From Microbacterium sp. LWO12-1.2 (GTDB taxonomy: Bacteria > Actinomycetota > Actinomycetes > Actinomycetales > Microbacteriaceae): a stretch of DNA of 64,000 nt. The notes beneath the pieces were generated by a model, which had not been told where the DNA came from, searched no databases, and saw only the letters and a list, made by a program, of their open reading frames with translations. A program made the position numbers and the translations under genes. The stretch covers positions 2,976,001 through 3,040,000 of the forward strand of contig NZ_JBEGII010000001.1 of NCBI RefSeq assembly GCF_040675875.1, in the 5' to 3' direction. Of this stretch, positions 1 through 7,569 are shown one piece after another; positions within the stretch are counted from its first letter, which is position 1; every line of letters begins with the position of its first letter.

Positions 1-212
1 GGCGCTTCTTCGATGCCACCGGGGCACCGGTGCGCGGTGCCCTCGATCACAGGGTCGTCGGACTCGACCTCGACCAGCTCCGCGCGATCCCCCATCGGCT
101 GGCGATCGCCGCGGGTCCGGCGAAGCTCGACGCCCTGCGGGTCGCGCTGTCGAGCGGCCTCGTCACCATGCTCGTGACCGACTCGACCACCGCCGCCGGG
201 CTGCTCGGCTGA
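1..212 (+). CDS. SorC-family sugar-responsive transcriptional regulator, C-terminal fragment
   Basis: Only the last 69 residues are in the window; the gene enters from the left edge in frame 3. The tail (RAIPHRLAIAAGPAKLDA, then SGLVTMLVTDSTTAAGLL) matches the effector-binding end of SorC/DeoR-type sugar-binding regulators, where a ligand-controlled domain follows an N-terminal helix-turn-helix that is missing here. It converges on the dehydrogenase/kinase pair (30-bp gap), which is preceded by a strong inverted repeat at 2831-2862, so it probably controls that operon. The family call rests on a short fragment; a DeoR-type regulator is the alternative. Confidence 0.7.
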   Translation, partial: RFFDATGAPVRGALDHRVVGLDLDQLRAIPHRLAIAAGPAKLDALRVALSSGLVTMLVTDSTTAAGLLG

Positions 213-242
213 CCACCGAAGCCGCCCGGGCAGCGGCGAGAT

Positions 243-1253
243 CTAGCCCACCGCGGCGAGCGCCTTCTCGTTCGCCGTTCCGGGCACACGCCGCCCTGCG
301 AGCCACCCCCGCAGCGCGTCAGCCGCGATGCGCGAGTGCTCGACGATCACGTCATCGGACGCGCCGGCGATATGCGGTGTCATCGTGACGTTGTCGAACG
401 TGAAGAGCTCGTGATCGTGAGGCAGCGGCTCCTGATAAAAGACGTCGAAGCCGGCGCCGGCGATCCGCCGCTCGCGCAGCACCGCCATCAGGGCCTGCTC
501 GTCGATGATCGCCGCACGACCCGCATTGATCAGGAACGCGTCGGCGCGCAGCAGCGCGAGCTCACGCGCGCCGAGAAGCCCTTCGGTCTCCGGCATCAGG
601 GGTACGTGAACCGTGACGATGTCAGAGGTCGACAGCACTTCGTCGAGCGGCACCACGCTGGCGTCTTCTCCGAACGCGTCAGGAGCCAGGAAGGGATCGT
701 AGACCTTGACGGTCATACCGAATCCCCGCGCCCGGGAGACCATGCGCCGGCCGATCGCGCCACCGCCGAGGATGCCGAGCGTTCGTCCGTTGAGCCCGAT
801 CGAGCGGAAGACCTCGTAGGGCTCGAAGACATCGCTCTCGACCCAGTTTCCAGCGCGCAGCCACCGCTCCGATTGGCTCACCTTGCGCACGGTGGCCAGC
901 AGCAGCGCGAAGCTCAGGTCCGCCGTGACCTCCGCGTTGCGCCCTGGCGTGGTGAAGACGGGGATGCCTCGAGCAGAACAGGCGTCGAGGTCGACGTTCG
1001 CCGGCTTGGCCCGGCACGAGACGACCGCCCGGAGCTCGGGAGCCTTCGCAAGGGCTGCCTCGTCCACGACGTCGAGCTCGGCGATCACGACGTGCGCGGC
1101 GGCCAGAGAGTCGTCGACGCCGCGGTCCGCGAGCGATCCGCCATCCATGGTGGCGGCGACGATCGTGACATCGAAGGCATCCGCGAGGGACTCAGCGATG
1201 GCGGTATCGAACGGCGCCGTGATGAGCACCTTCGGGCGGGACTGTTCAGTCAT
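243..1253 (-). CDS. D-isomer-specific 2-hydroxyacid dehydrogenase
   Basis: NAD-dependent oxidoreductase of the phosphoglycerate dehydrogenase/2-hydroxyacid dehydrogenase family, 336 aa, a normal length. The Rossmann motif GGGAIGRR lies mid-protein, and the catalytic triad is visible as Arg in NAGRAAI, Glu in FYQEPLP and His in TPHIAGAS. The start at MTEQSRPKV was chosen because it overlaps the kinase stop by 8 bp, as expected for translational coupling; the longer open frame upstream is the kinase read in another frame. It lies downstream of an FGGY kinase and probably acts on a sugar-acid intermediate of the same pathway. Serine biosynthesis is less likely because the ACT/ASB regulatory domains of SerA are absent. 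Confidence 0.85.
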   Translation of the reverse strand: MTEQSRPKVLITAPFDTAIAESLADAFDVTIVAATMDGGSLADRGVDDSLAAAHVVIAELDVVDEAALAKAPELRAVVSCRAKPANVDLDACSARGIPVFTTPGRNAEVTADLSFALLLATVRKVSQSERWLRAGNWVESDVFEPYEVFRSIGLNGRTLGILGGGAIGRRMVSRARGFGMTVKVYDPFLAPDAFGEDASVVPLDEVLSTSDIVTVHVPLMPETEGLLGARELALLRADAFLINAGRAAIIDEQALMAVLRERRIAGAGFDVFYQEPLPHDHELFTFDNVTMTPHIAGASDDVIVEHSRIAADALRGWLAGRRVPGTANEKALAAVG

Positions 1254-2820
1254 GTGTCTTCTTTCTGGGATGGCGATCAGTGGATGCGGGGCCGGAAGAA
1301 GCCGACGAACCGGCGCTCTCCCGCAGGCGTCGCAGACCAGGCCAGTGCGGGCGCAGAGCATCGCGAGTGGCGATGAACTGCGCGTACATGTGTTCGTACA
1401 CCGCCACGCGCGAGGCATCGGGACGGAAGGTCGTGGTCGACGGGGCCAGACGATCTGACGCATCGCGAAGGTCTGCGGCCAGGCCGACCGCGGCCATGGC
1501 GAGAGTCGCGACTCCGCGAGCACCCACCTCGGGCTCGTCCTGGCGCACGATGTCACGTCCGGTGACGTCGGCGAGGATCGAGCAGAGCAAGTCGGAGTCG
1601 GATCCGCCGCCGCAGACGAGGAGGGGGCCATCGAGACCGAGAGCGATCATGCATTCGCGGAGGCTGAAGGCCAGCCCTTCATAGACGCTGCGCAGCAACT
1701 GACCGGGGGTCGTGGTGACGCTGATCCCGAGCCACGACGCGGAGGCGTCGGGCGCGAAGAACGGCGCTCGCTCCCCACTCGGAGACCCGTAGGGGAGGTA
1801 GACGACCCCGCCGCTGCCGGGCGGAACCGCGACGGCCCGCTTCTCGACGACGACCCAGTCGTCTGCGTCCAGACCGAGCGTCGCCCGCACCCAGTCGAGG
1901 TTGGGGGTTCCGGTCATCGGCGCCATGGACTCGAGCACCTGCGCTCCGCGTCCCGTGGCGAGCACGATGCTCGACTCGGTGCGCACCTCGGCCCGTGAGG
2001 CATGGTTGATGCCGATGAGGCTGGTGGTGCCGAGGATCGCGTAGCCCCGCCCGTCGTCGAGCACGCCGAGCCCGACCCCGGCGGCAGCGGTGTCGACCAT
2101 TCCGACCACGACCGGGAGCCCTTCGGGCAGTCCCAGCGCCGCGGCCACCGCCGGCTGCACGACTCCGGCGATGCGCTGCGGGTCGAGCACGCCGGGCAGG
2201 CGATCACGGAAGTGCTCCTGCCCGAGTGCTGCGAGCAGTTCGTCGGAGTACGACCCTGTTGCGGTGTCGAGGTACGTGCGGGACGCTTCGCTGGGATCGG
2301 TCGCGCGGTTGCCGGTGAGCTTGAAACGCAGCCAGTCCTTGCAGTTCAGCTGGGTCGCCACCCGATCGCGGATGCTCGGCTCCGCCGCCATCAGTTCATC
2401 GACGAGGAGCGGCAGCGCACCGGAGAAGAGGGGCGAGCCCGTTGCGGCGTGGACTGCCGCCGCACGCCCGTCGTCCGACCAGTCGTCGAGGCGCGCGTGG
2501 GCACGGCCATCCAGCCAGAGCGCCGCGCGGCCCACCGGACGCCCGTCGACATCGACGAACCAGGCACCGTCACCCTGCCCGGTCACTCCGAGGGCCACGA
2601 TCTCCGCGTCGCCGACCTCTTCGACGACGGCGGCGATGGTGGATGCCGCGGCATCCCAGATATGGTCCATGTCGGCCTCAGCGCGCCCGTCATCGGAGCG
2701 CTGCACACGGACACTCGAGCGAGACACGCTCGCGATGCGACCGTCGAGGTCGAACGCCACGGTCTTGACCGAGGTCGTTCCGGCATCGACGCCGAGGATG
2801 AGGGGAGTGCGGCTCTGCAC
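1246..2820 (-). CDS. FGGY-family carbohydrate kinase
   Basis: ATP-dependent sugar or polyol kinase of 524 aa, typical for FGGY enzymes. The N-terminal phosphate-binding loop reads GVDAGTTSVKTVAFD; a C-terminal FGGY block includes LLVCGGGSDSDLLCSILADVTG. Substrate cannot be read from sequence: xylulokinase, erythritol/other tetritol kinase and related enzymes are all possible. GTG start with GGAG 6 nt upstream. It is first in a two-gene operon with the 2-hydroxyacid dehydrogenase. A 9-bp inverted repeat with a 14-nt spacer lies directly upstream and overlaps the likely promoter, so expression is probably repressor-controlled, presumably by the SorC-type regulator at the left edge. Confidence 0.88.
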   Translation of the reverse strand: MQSRTPLILGVDAGTTSVKTVAFDLDGRIASVSRSSVRVQRSDDGRAEADMDHIWDAAASTIAAVVEEVGDAEIVALGVTGQGDGAWFVDVDGRPVGRAALWLDGRAHARLDDWSDDGRAAAVHAATGSPLFSGALPLLVDELMAAEPSIRDRVATQLNCKDWLRFKLTGNRATDPSEASRTYLDTATGSYSDELLAALGQEHFRDRLPGVLDPQRIAGVVQPAVAAALGLPEGLPVVVGMVDTAAAGVGLGVLDDGRGYAILGTTSLIGINHASRAEVRTESSIVLATGRGAQVLESMAPMTGTPNLDWVRATLGLDADDWVVVEKRAVAVPPGSGGVVYLPYGSPSGERAPFFAPDASASWLGISVTTTPGQLLRSVYEGLAFSLRECMIALGLDGPLLVCGGGSDSDLLCSILADVTGRDIVRQDEPEVGARGVATLAMAAVGLAADLRDASDRLAPSTTTFRPDASRVAVYEHMYAQFIATRDALRPHWPGLRRLRESAGSSASSGPASTDRHPRKKTHD

Positions 2821-2830
2821 ACTGAACTCC

Positions 2831-2862
2831 GAACAATAGTACGAGCAAGTGATCTATTGTTC
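2831..2862. promoter_or_regulatory. Inverted-repeat operator upstream of the FGGY kinase
   Basis: Perfect 9-bp arms GAACAATAG and CTATTGTTC are separated by 14 nt. On the minus strand a possible promoter (CTGAAC, 17 nt, TACTAT) overlaps the repeat, which ends 10 bp before the kinase start codon. The AT-rich arms stand out from the surrounding GC-rich sequence. A SorC/DeoR-type repressor is the likely binder, by inference from the regulator fragment at the left edge. Confidence 0.75.
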
Positions 2863-2931
2863 AGCTTAGCCCGAGTGCCCGTGCACATCAACACTCGCTA
2901 CGGGTGACACCCCGTGCCCGTCATCCGCGAT

Positions 2932-5454
2932 TCAGCGCGTGCCGCTCAGCTCGTCCGTGCGACGGCGGATGGTGAACCAGAGCCCCACTCCGAGCAGTAG
3001 CGCGCCGAGCACGCCACCACCGATCCACGCGGTGCCCCCTGTCGCGGCGAGGCCCGGAGGAGACACCGTCGTCACCGTGTCGCAGTCGTCATCGGTCGAA
3101 TCCGCCGCGCAGTTCGCACCCGACCCCTTCGGAGTCAGCACGACGTTGCGGAACTCTCCGGCTCGCTCCACGGTCACCGTGTACGTCACTGTCGCCGTCT
3201 CGCCGACGCCCAGCGCTCCCGCCCACGACAGGATCGGCTCGTCGTAGTCGGCGCCACCGCTGGCGAAGCCGTCGTACGTGCCGAGGCGGAGAACATCGGT
3301 CAGGTCGTCGGTGAACGACGCTGGCCTGTCCACCGTGTACGGAACATCACCGGTGTTGGTCACCGTGACCGTGAAACGCACGGTGTCGCCGACCGCGACG
3401 TGTTCGGCGGACACCTGCTTGCGCACCTGGAACGTCGCCACCGGCGTCTCCGTGAGGCATGCGCCGGACTCCGCGCACGCGCCGCCCGGCCCATCGGCGA
3501 CCACGGCGTTGCGCAGGATCTGATCACCGTTCTGCGGCCGGTCCACGGTCACCGAGTACGTCACCGTGACGGATTCCCCGATGCCGAGCGCCCCGCTCCA
3601 CGACAGCTCGTCGCCGATCACGACGGCACCGGCGGAGGCATCGCCGTTGTAAGTCGCGTCATCGAGCACCCCGGAGAGGTCATCGACGAACGATGCCGGC
3701 GCGTCCGCGGTGTACGGGACCAGCCCGATGTTGGTCACCGTGACCTCGTAGCCGACCTCTCCTCCCCCCACCACATCCTGCACGTCCGTGGTCTTCTCGA
3801 CCGAGTACGCCGCGACGGCGGTATCGGTTGCGCACCCGTCACCGACGCAGGCCCCGCCGGGCGCGGCGGGGGTGACCACGTTCTGCAGCGAGAAGTCGCC
3901 GCTGACGGGATCGTCCACCGTCACGGAGTAGGTCACCTGGAGCGTCTCACCCACCTCGAGCGGACCGGACCACGTCAGCACGTCACCGTCGATCGCCCCG
4001 CCGGCGGAGACGTCGTCGTTGTACACTGCGTCGTCGAGCACACCCGAGAGGTCATCCAGGAAGGACGCGGGGTCCTCGTCGGTGTAGGCGACCTCCCCGG
4101 TGTTCTCGACCGCGATGTTGTATGTGACGACGTCACCGGGACGCGCCACCTCAGGCTCGACGGACTTCTCGATGGAGAAGGAGGCGACCGGCACCGCCAG
4201 GGCGCACGTGACCGCGGTGGCCGCGTCGTTCCCCGCGACCGGGTCCTCTTCATTACCGAGGACCGTCGCGGTGTTCGAGAGGCAGCTACCGGCAAGGATG
4301 TCGGAGTCGGCCTCGATCCGGAACGTGGCGGACTCACCCGCGCCGAGACGACCACCACTGACGGTCACGGTGCTCCCGCTCACCTCGGCTGTGAAGTCCC
4401 CGACCACCGCGGGGTTGCTGAGGCCGGCAGGGAGGGTGTCGGCGACCGTCCAGCCGCTCGACACCCCCGCACCGTTGTTCGTGACCGTGATCTCGTAGCT
4501 GATGCGCTCGCCCGGCTCATGCGTCGCCGGGACGGTCTTGGCGATCTCGAGGTCGACGGGCAGCCCCGGAATGGCCGTCCCGTCGTTGAAGTCGGATCCG
4601 GGGCCGGGCACGGTCGAGATGATCGCGAAGCCGGGTGTCGCCGTGGCGCCGTCGGTGATCTCGAGCTGGACGACATCACCCGTCGCGTTCGCGGAGAAGC
4701 CAAGGTTGCCGTTTCCGAAGTTCCACACCCCGCCGTATCCCCCGGTCGTGGTCGGCATCACGCCGGGGAAGACGGTGATGCTGCCCGTCACCACGTCGAT
4801 GCGGCGCAGGTCGCCGGCGTTGTTCGCTCCCCACGCGAACCCGTTCGCGAAAGCGAAGTCCTGCACGCCCGGCTGCACGCCGAGGTCGATGGTGCTCACC
4901 ACGGCCCCGGTCGTGACGTCCAGCGCCCGTACCGTGGTGTTGGGTCCGGAATCCGAGATGTAGTAGAGACCGTCGGCGGGATTGAACGCCCCGGAGAAGA
5001 AGCGGGTGGAGCCGGTCGCCGGGTGCGTGTACACCGTGGTGCCGACCCGCGTGACGGTGCCTCCCTCCCCGACACGGACAAGGGATCCGAGCGGAATCCC
5101 GGGGATCGCGTTCCCGGTGACCATCGCGTAGATGAAGTTGTCCGCCTCGTTGAAGCCGATCGCGTTGTAGCCGACGGGGGCTGCACCACCCTCATCGCTG
5201 AACACGAAGGAGCCGTCGTCGACCGTCTGTGCGCGCTGCAACTGCGATGGGGTGTTCTGCGCGATGAAGACCACAGGGACGGCCGGATCGAACGCGTCGC
5301 CGGGGGCAGCCGCGGCGGGGACCGGGGCCGCCACCGGATTCACCGCCGTCAGGAGTCCGGCGACGAGGGCCAGCACGGCGGCGAAGATCGACGCCGACCG
5401 CGGTCTGCGACCGCGCCCTCCGCGATCAGCGTGACTGTGCGCGTTGGCGAGCAT
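2932..5454 (-). CDS. Secreted, cell-wall-anchored DUF11-repeat surface protein (LAATG sorting signal)
   Basis: Surface protein of 840 aa. A signal peptide covers roughly residues 1-50 (basic start, hydrophobic stretch, AAAAPGDAF cleavage area). Residues about 55-300 resemble a beta-propeller-like DUF6923 region (VVFIAQNTPSQLQRA). Four DUF11-type beta-sandwich repeats follow, each with a phrase like VTYSVTVDDP and a T(D/N)TA-type end. The C-terminus has LAATGG at about 802-807, a hydrophobic segment and basic RRRTDE, a typical sorting signal. LAxTG is usually a substrate of class E sortases, not the class C enzyme in this cluster, so a housekeeping sortase elsewhere probably anchors it. RBS GGGAGG precedes the ATG. 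A matrix or adhesive role is inferred. Confidence 0.85.
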   Translation of the reverse strand: MLANAHSHADRGGRGRRPRSASIFAAVLALVAGLLTAVNPVAAPVPAAAAPGDAFDPAVPVVFIAQNTPSQLQRAQTVDDGSFVFSDEGGAAPVGYNAIGFNEADNFIYAMVTGNAIPGIPLGSLVRVGEGGTVTRVGTTVYTHPATGSTRFFSGAFNPADGLYYISDSGPNTTVRALDVTTGAVVSTIDLGVQPGVQDFAFANGFAWGANNAGDLRRIDVVTGSITVFPGVMPTTTGGYGGVWNFGNGNLGFSANATGDVVQLEITDGATATPGFAIISTVPGPGSDFNDGTAIPGLPVDLEIAKTVPATHEPGERISYEITVTNNGAGVSSGWTVADTLPAGLSNPAVVGDFTAEVSGSTVTVSGGRLGAGESATFRIEADSDILAGSCLSNTATVLGNEEDPVAGNDAATAVTCALAVPVASFSIEKSVEPEVARPGDVVTYNIAVENTGEVAYTDEDPASFLDDLSGVLDDAVYNDDVSAGGAIDGDVLTWSGPLEVGETLQVTYSVTVDDPVSGDFSLQNVVTPAAPGGACVGDGCATDTAVAAYSVEKTTDVQDVVGGGEVGYEVTVTNIGLVPYTADAPASFVDDLSGVLDDATYNGDASAGAVVIGDELSWSGALGIGESVTVTYSVTVDRPQNGDQILRNAVVADGPGGACAESGACLTETPVATFQVRKQVSAEHVAVGDTVRFTVTVTNTGDVPYTVDRPASFTDDLTDVLRLGTYDGFASGGADYDEPILSWAGALGVGETATVTYTVTVERAGEFRNVVLTPKGSGANCAADSTDDDCDTVTTVSPPGLAATGGTAWIGGGVLGALLLGVGLWFTIRRRTDELSGTR

Positions 5455-5661
5455 CCGTGCCTCCCTTCCCGTGGGGTCGAATCGGTGCCCAGCGGCCCCT
5501 GCTGAGAAACAGATCGGCGATCCGCGTCATGAAAGCGCTACGCCGGGGTCCGGATGTGTACAGGTTCCCCACCACCTGACCGACCCAGGTCGGATGCTCC
5601 CGGTCTCCCCAGGCCGGGAGGGGGGACGGGCCGCGAACGCCGCCCTCCCCCGATTCCCCAC

Positions 5662-5693
5662 CTCCGGCCCGCGCATCGCAGCGCGGGCCGGAG
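5662..5693 (-). terminator. Hairpin terminator after the sigma/anti-sigma fusion gene
   Basis: Perfect 13-bp GC-rich stem (CTCCGGCCCGCGC with its complement) and 6-nt loop, one base beyond the stop codon at 5695. No T-tract is present, as is common in high-GC actinobacteria. It separates this gene from the downstream DUF11 surface protein. Confidence 0.75.
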
Positions 5694-5694
5694 T

Positions 5695-7422
5695 TCACTC
5701 CGCGGTGAAGTTCCATGTCGTCCACGGCCCGTAGTCCCCCGTCGCCGGGTTCGCATAGCGGAGTCGCATCGTGTGCGCCCCTGGTGCGACAGAGAGGTAC
5801 TCATTCCATGCTCCGCTGCTCGGTACTCGGATGGTGTGGATAGGAGTCACACCGACGATCTGCCGCTGGAGGACCGTTCCCGCCCCCGCCGTGAACGCGA
5901 ACCGGAAGCGGTTCGCGGCCACGGTCGTTCCGGACATCGGCGTCGCCGCCGGCGGGGGTGACGTCAGGGTGTAGGTGAGGGGCGCGCTCGCGGGCGATGC
6001 CTTCCCTGAGGCGATCTGCCGCGCCACCACGGATTGTGTGCCCGCTTGAGCGGACGTCAGATGCGCGGTCCACGTGCCGTCTGCTCGCGCGACCGTGCTC
6101 GCAATCGTCTCGCCCCCGCTGCCGAGGATCTCGACCACGGCGCGCGGCGACGCATCATCACCCGAGACCTTGGGGTACATCCGCGGGTCGAACTGAGCGA
6201 TCGTGGCTCCGGGTGCTGTCGGGGTCGACGGGCTCGCTCCCGGTCCCGGAGGATCCGGGTCGGGGAGCACCGCTCCCGCCCCTCCGGGTACTTCCGAGTC
6301 CGGCCCCGCACCCGGCAGGAGCGGACGGGAGGAGACCTGCGGCGAAGGCATCGGCGACGGGGTCTCACCCGGAAGCGGCGACGCCGATGGGCTGGCGGCT
6401 GGCGGCTCCGACGACGGGGGCGACTGCGCGTTCGACGGCTGCCCTCCGGCACCCGGTGCCGACCCCGATTGCGAGGTGAGCGCGGCGTACGCACCGAGAG
6501 CCCCCAGCGCGAGAAGGAGCAGCAGCAGCAGAACGAGGAGGACGGTCCTCCGACGCCGCGAAGCCGTGCCAGCGCTCGGCGCCGTCTCGGAGACCGTGAC
6601 GTCGAATCCCGAGGCCATCGCCGCCGAGAGAGGAGGAGGACCCAGAGTGGAGACGTAGCCCGCCGCGCCCGAGACTCCCGCGACCGCGGGGAGCACCGAC
6701 ATGGTCAGGTTCGAGAGGTTCTTCGCCTCCTCGAGAGCACTCGGACAGGTGGGGCAGGAGGAGAGGTGCGACTCGAGCGTGGCGCGCGCTCGCGCGGACA
6801 GCCCATCGCGCGTGTGCGCTCCCATGTCCTTCAGCGCGTCTCTGCACTCCGGCGTCTTCGCCCCGGAGAGCTGTGCAGTGATCCATCCGTCGCGCAGGCC
6901 TCGCTTCGCGCGCACGATCAGTGCCGACACGGCGTTGGGGGCCACCCCGAGGAGCACGCTGATGTCGCGCGGCTTCATGCCGTCGACCTCGCTGTACCAG
7001 AGCACCTCCTGCCAGCGGGCCGGCAGACCACGGAAGGCCTCCAGGGCCGCCCCGCCTTCGAAGTTCTCCACCGCGGAGACCTCCCCCTCAGGAGCGGCCG
7101 GGTCGATGACGTACTCGAAATCGCCCACGGCGATGGAGGTCTCCCGCACGTACCACCGTCGTCCGACGTTGCGCACCGCCATGATGAGGTACGGACGGAA
7201 TCCGGTCGTGGGGCCGCCGCCGGCCTTGATCGAGCGCAGGACTCGAGCGAACGCCTCCGAGACGATATCGTCGGCGTCGAGGTAGTCGAAGGTCCGCGCC
7301 ACGGAGTACGCAGGGCCGGCGTGACGCCGCCACAGCTCTGCGTAGGCCCCGGAATCCTGGTCGCGCACGCGCTGTACGAGCTCCTGATCAGAGAGGGAGT
7401 CGGGCGTCTCCCCTGCGCTCAT
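5695..7422 (-). CDS. ECF sigma factor fused to anti-sigma zinc finger, transmembrane helix and extracellular Ig-like domain
   Basis: Single 575-aa protein with four parts. Residues about 10-185 are sigma-70 regions 2 and 4 (DADDIVSEAFARVL in region 2; PRDISVLLGVAPNAVSALIV as the region 4 helix-turn-helix). Residues 190-235 hold an anti-sigma zinc finger with H219, C223 and C226 (HLSSCPTC) plus upstream C193. A transmembrane helix spans about 293-314, followed by a Pro/Ser/Gly-rich linker and a C-terminal Ig-like extracellular region. A sigma factor tethered to its own inhibitor can sense the envelope directly; similar fusions are known among actinobacterial ECF groups (e.g. ECF52/53). It lies between two surface-protein units and probably controls them. 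RBS GGGAAGG; AT-rich upstream DNA. Confidence 0.85.
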   Translation of the reverse strand: MSAGETPDSLSDQELVQRVRDQDSGAYAELWRRHAGPAYSVARTFDYLDADDIVSEAFARVLRSIKAGGGPTTGFRPYLIMAVRNVGRRWYVRETSIAVGDFEYVIDPAAPEGEVSAVENFEGGAALEAFRGLPARWQEVLWYSEVDGMKPRDISVLLGVAPNAVSALIVRAKRGLRDGWITAQLSGAKTPECRDALKDMGAHTRDGLSARARATLESHLSSCPTCPSALEEAKNLSNLTMSVLPAVAGVSGAAGYVSTLGPPPLSAAMASGFDVTVSETAPSAGTASRRRRTVLLVLLLLLLLALGALGAYAALTSQSGSAPGAGGQPSNAQSPPSSEPPAASPSASPLPGETPSPMPSPQVSSRPLLPGAGPDSEVPGGAGAVLPDPDPPGPGASPSTPTAPGATIAQFDPRMYPKVSGDDASPRAVVEILGSGGETIASTVARADGTWTAHLTSAQAGTQSVVARQIASGKASPASAPLTYTLTSPPPAATPMSGTTVAANRFRFAFTAGAGTVLQRQIVGVTPIHTIRVPSSGAWNEYLSVAPGAHTMRLRYANPATGDYGPWTTWNFTAE

Positions 7423-7514
7423 CGTCAGCCTTCCCTTTCATCGGCGAACAGGACGAGCCGCCCTCGTGGAGCGCCATCTAATTGAGCATATTGGAATACT
7501 GCTTAACCCCGTGT

Positions 7515-7551
7515 GAGGGGTGCCACCCGCGCAACCCGGGTGGCACCCCTC
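7515..7551 (-). terminator. Terminator at the end of the pilus operon
   Basis: 15-bp perfect stem (left arm 7515-7529, right arm 7537-7551) with a 7-nt loop, about 18 bp past the stop of the large pilus protein. It separates the pilus operon from the sigma/anti-sigma gene, which has its own AT-rich upstream region. Confidence 0.8.
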
Positions 7552-7569
7552 AGGGTCCTACGGCACCGC

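Noticed and set aside
3400..5505. 701-aa plus-strand open frame opposite the DUF11 protein
   Set aside because: Antisense shadow with no recognisable motif or signal.
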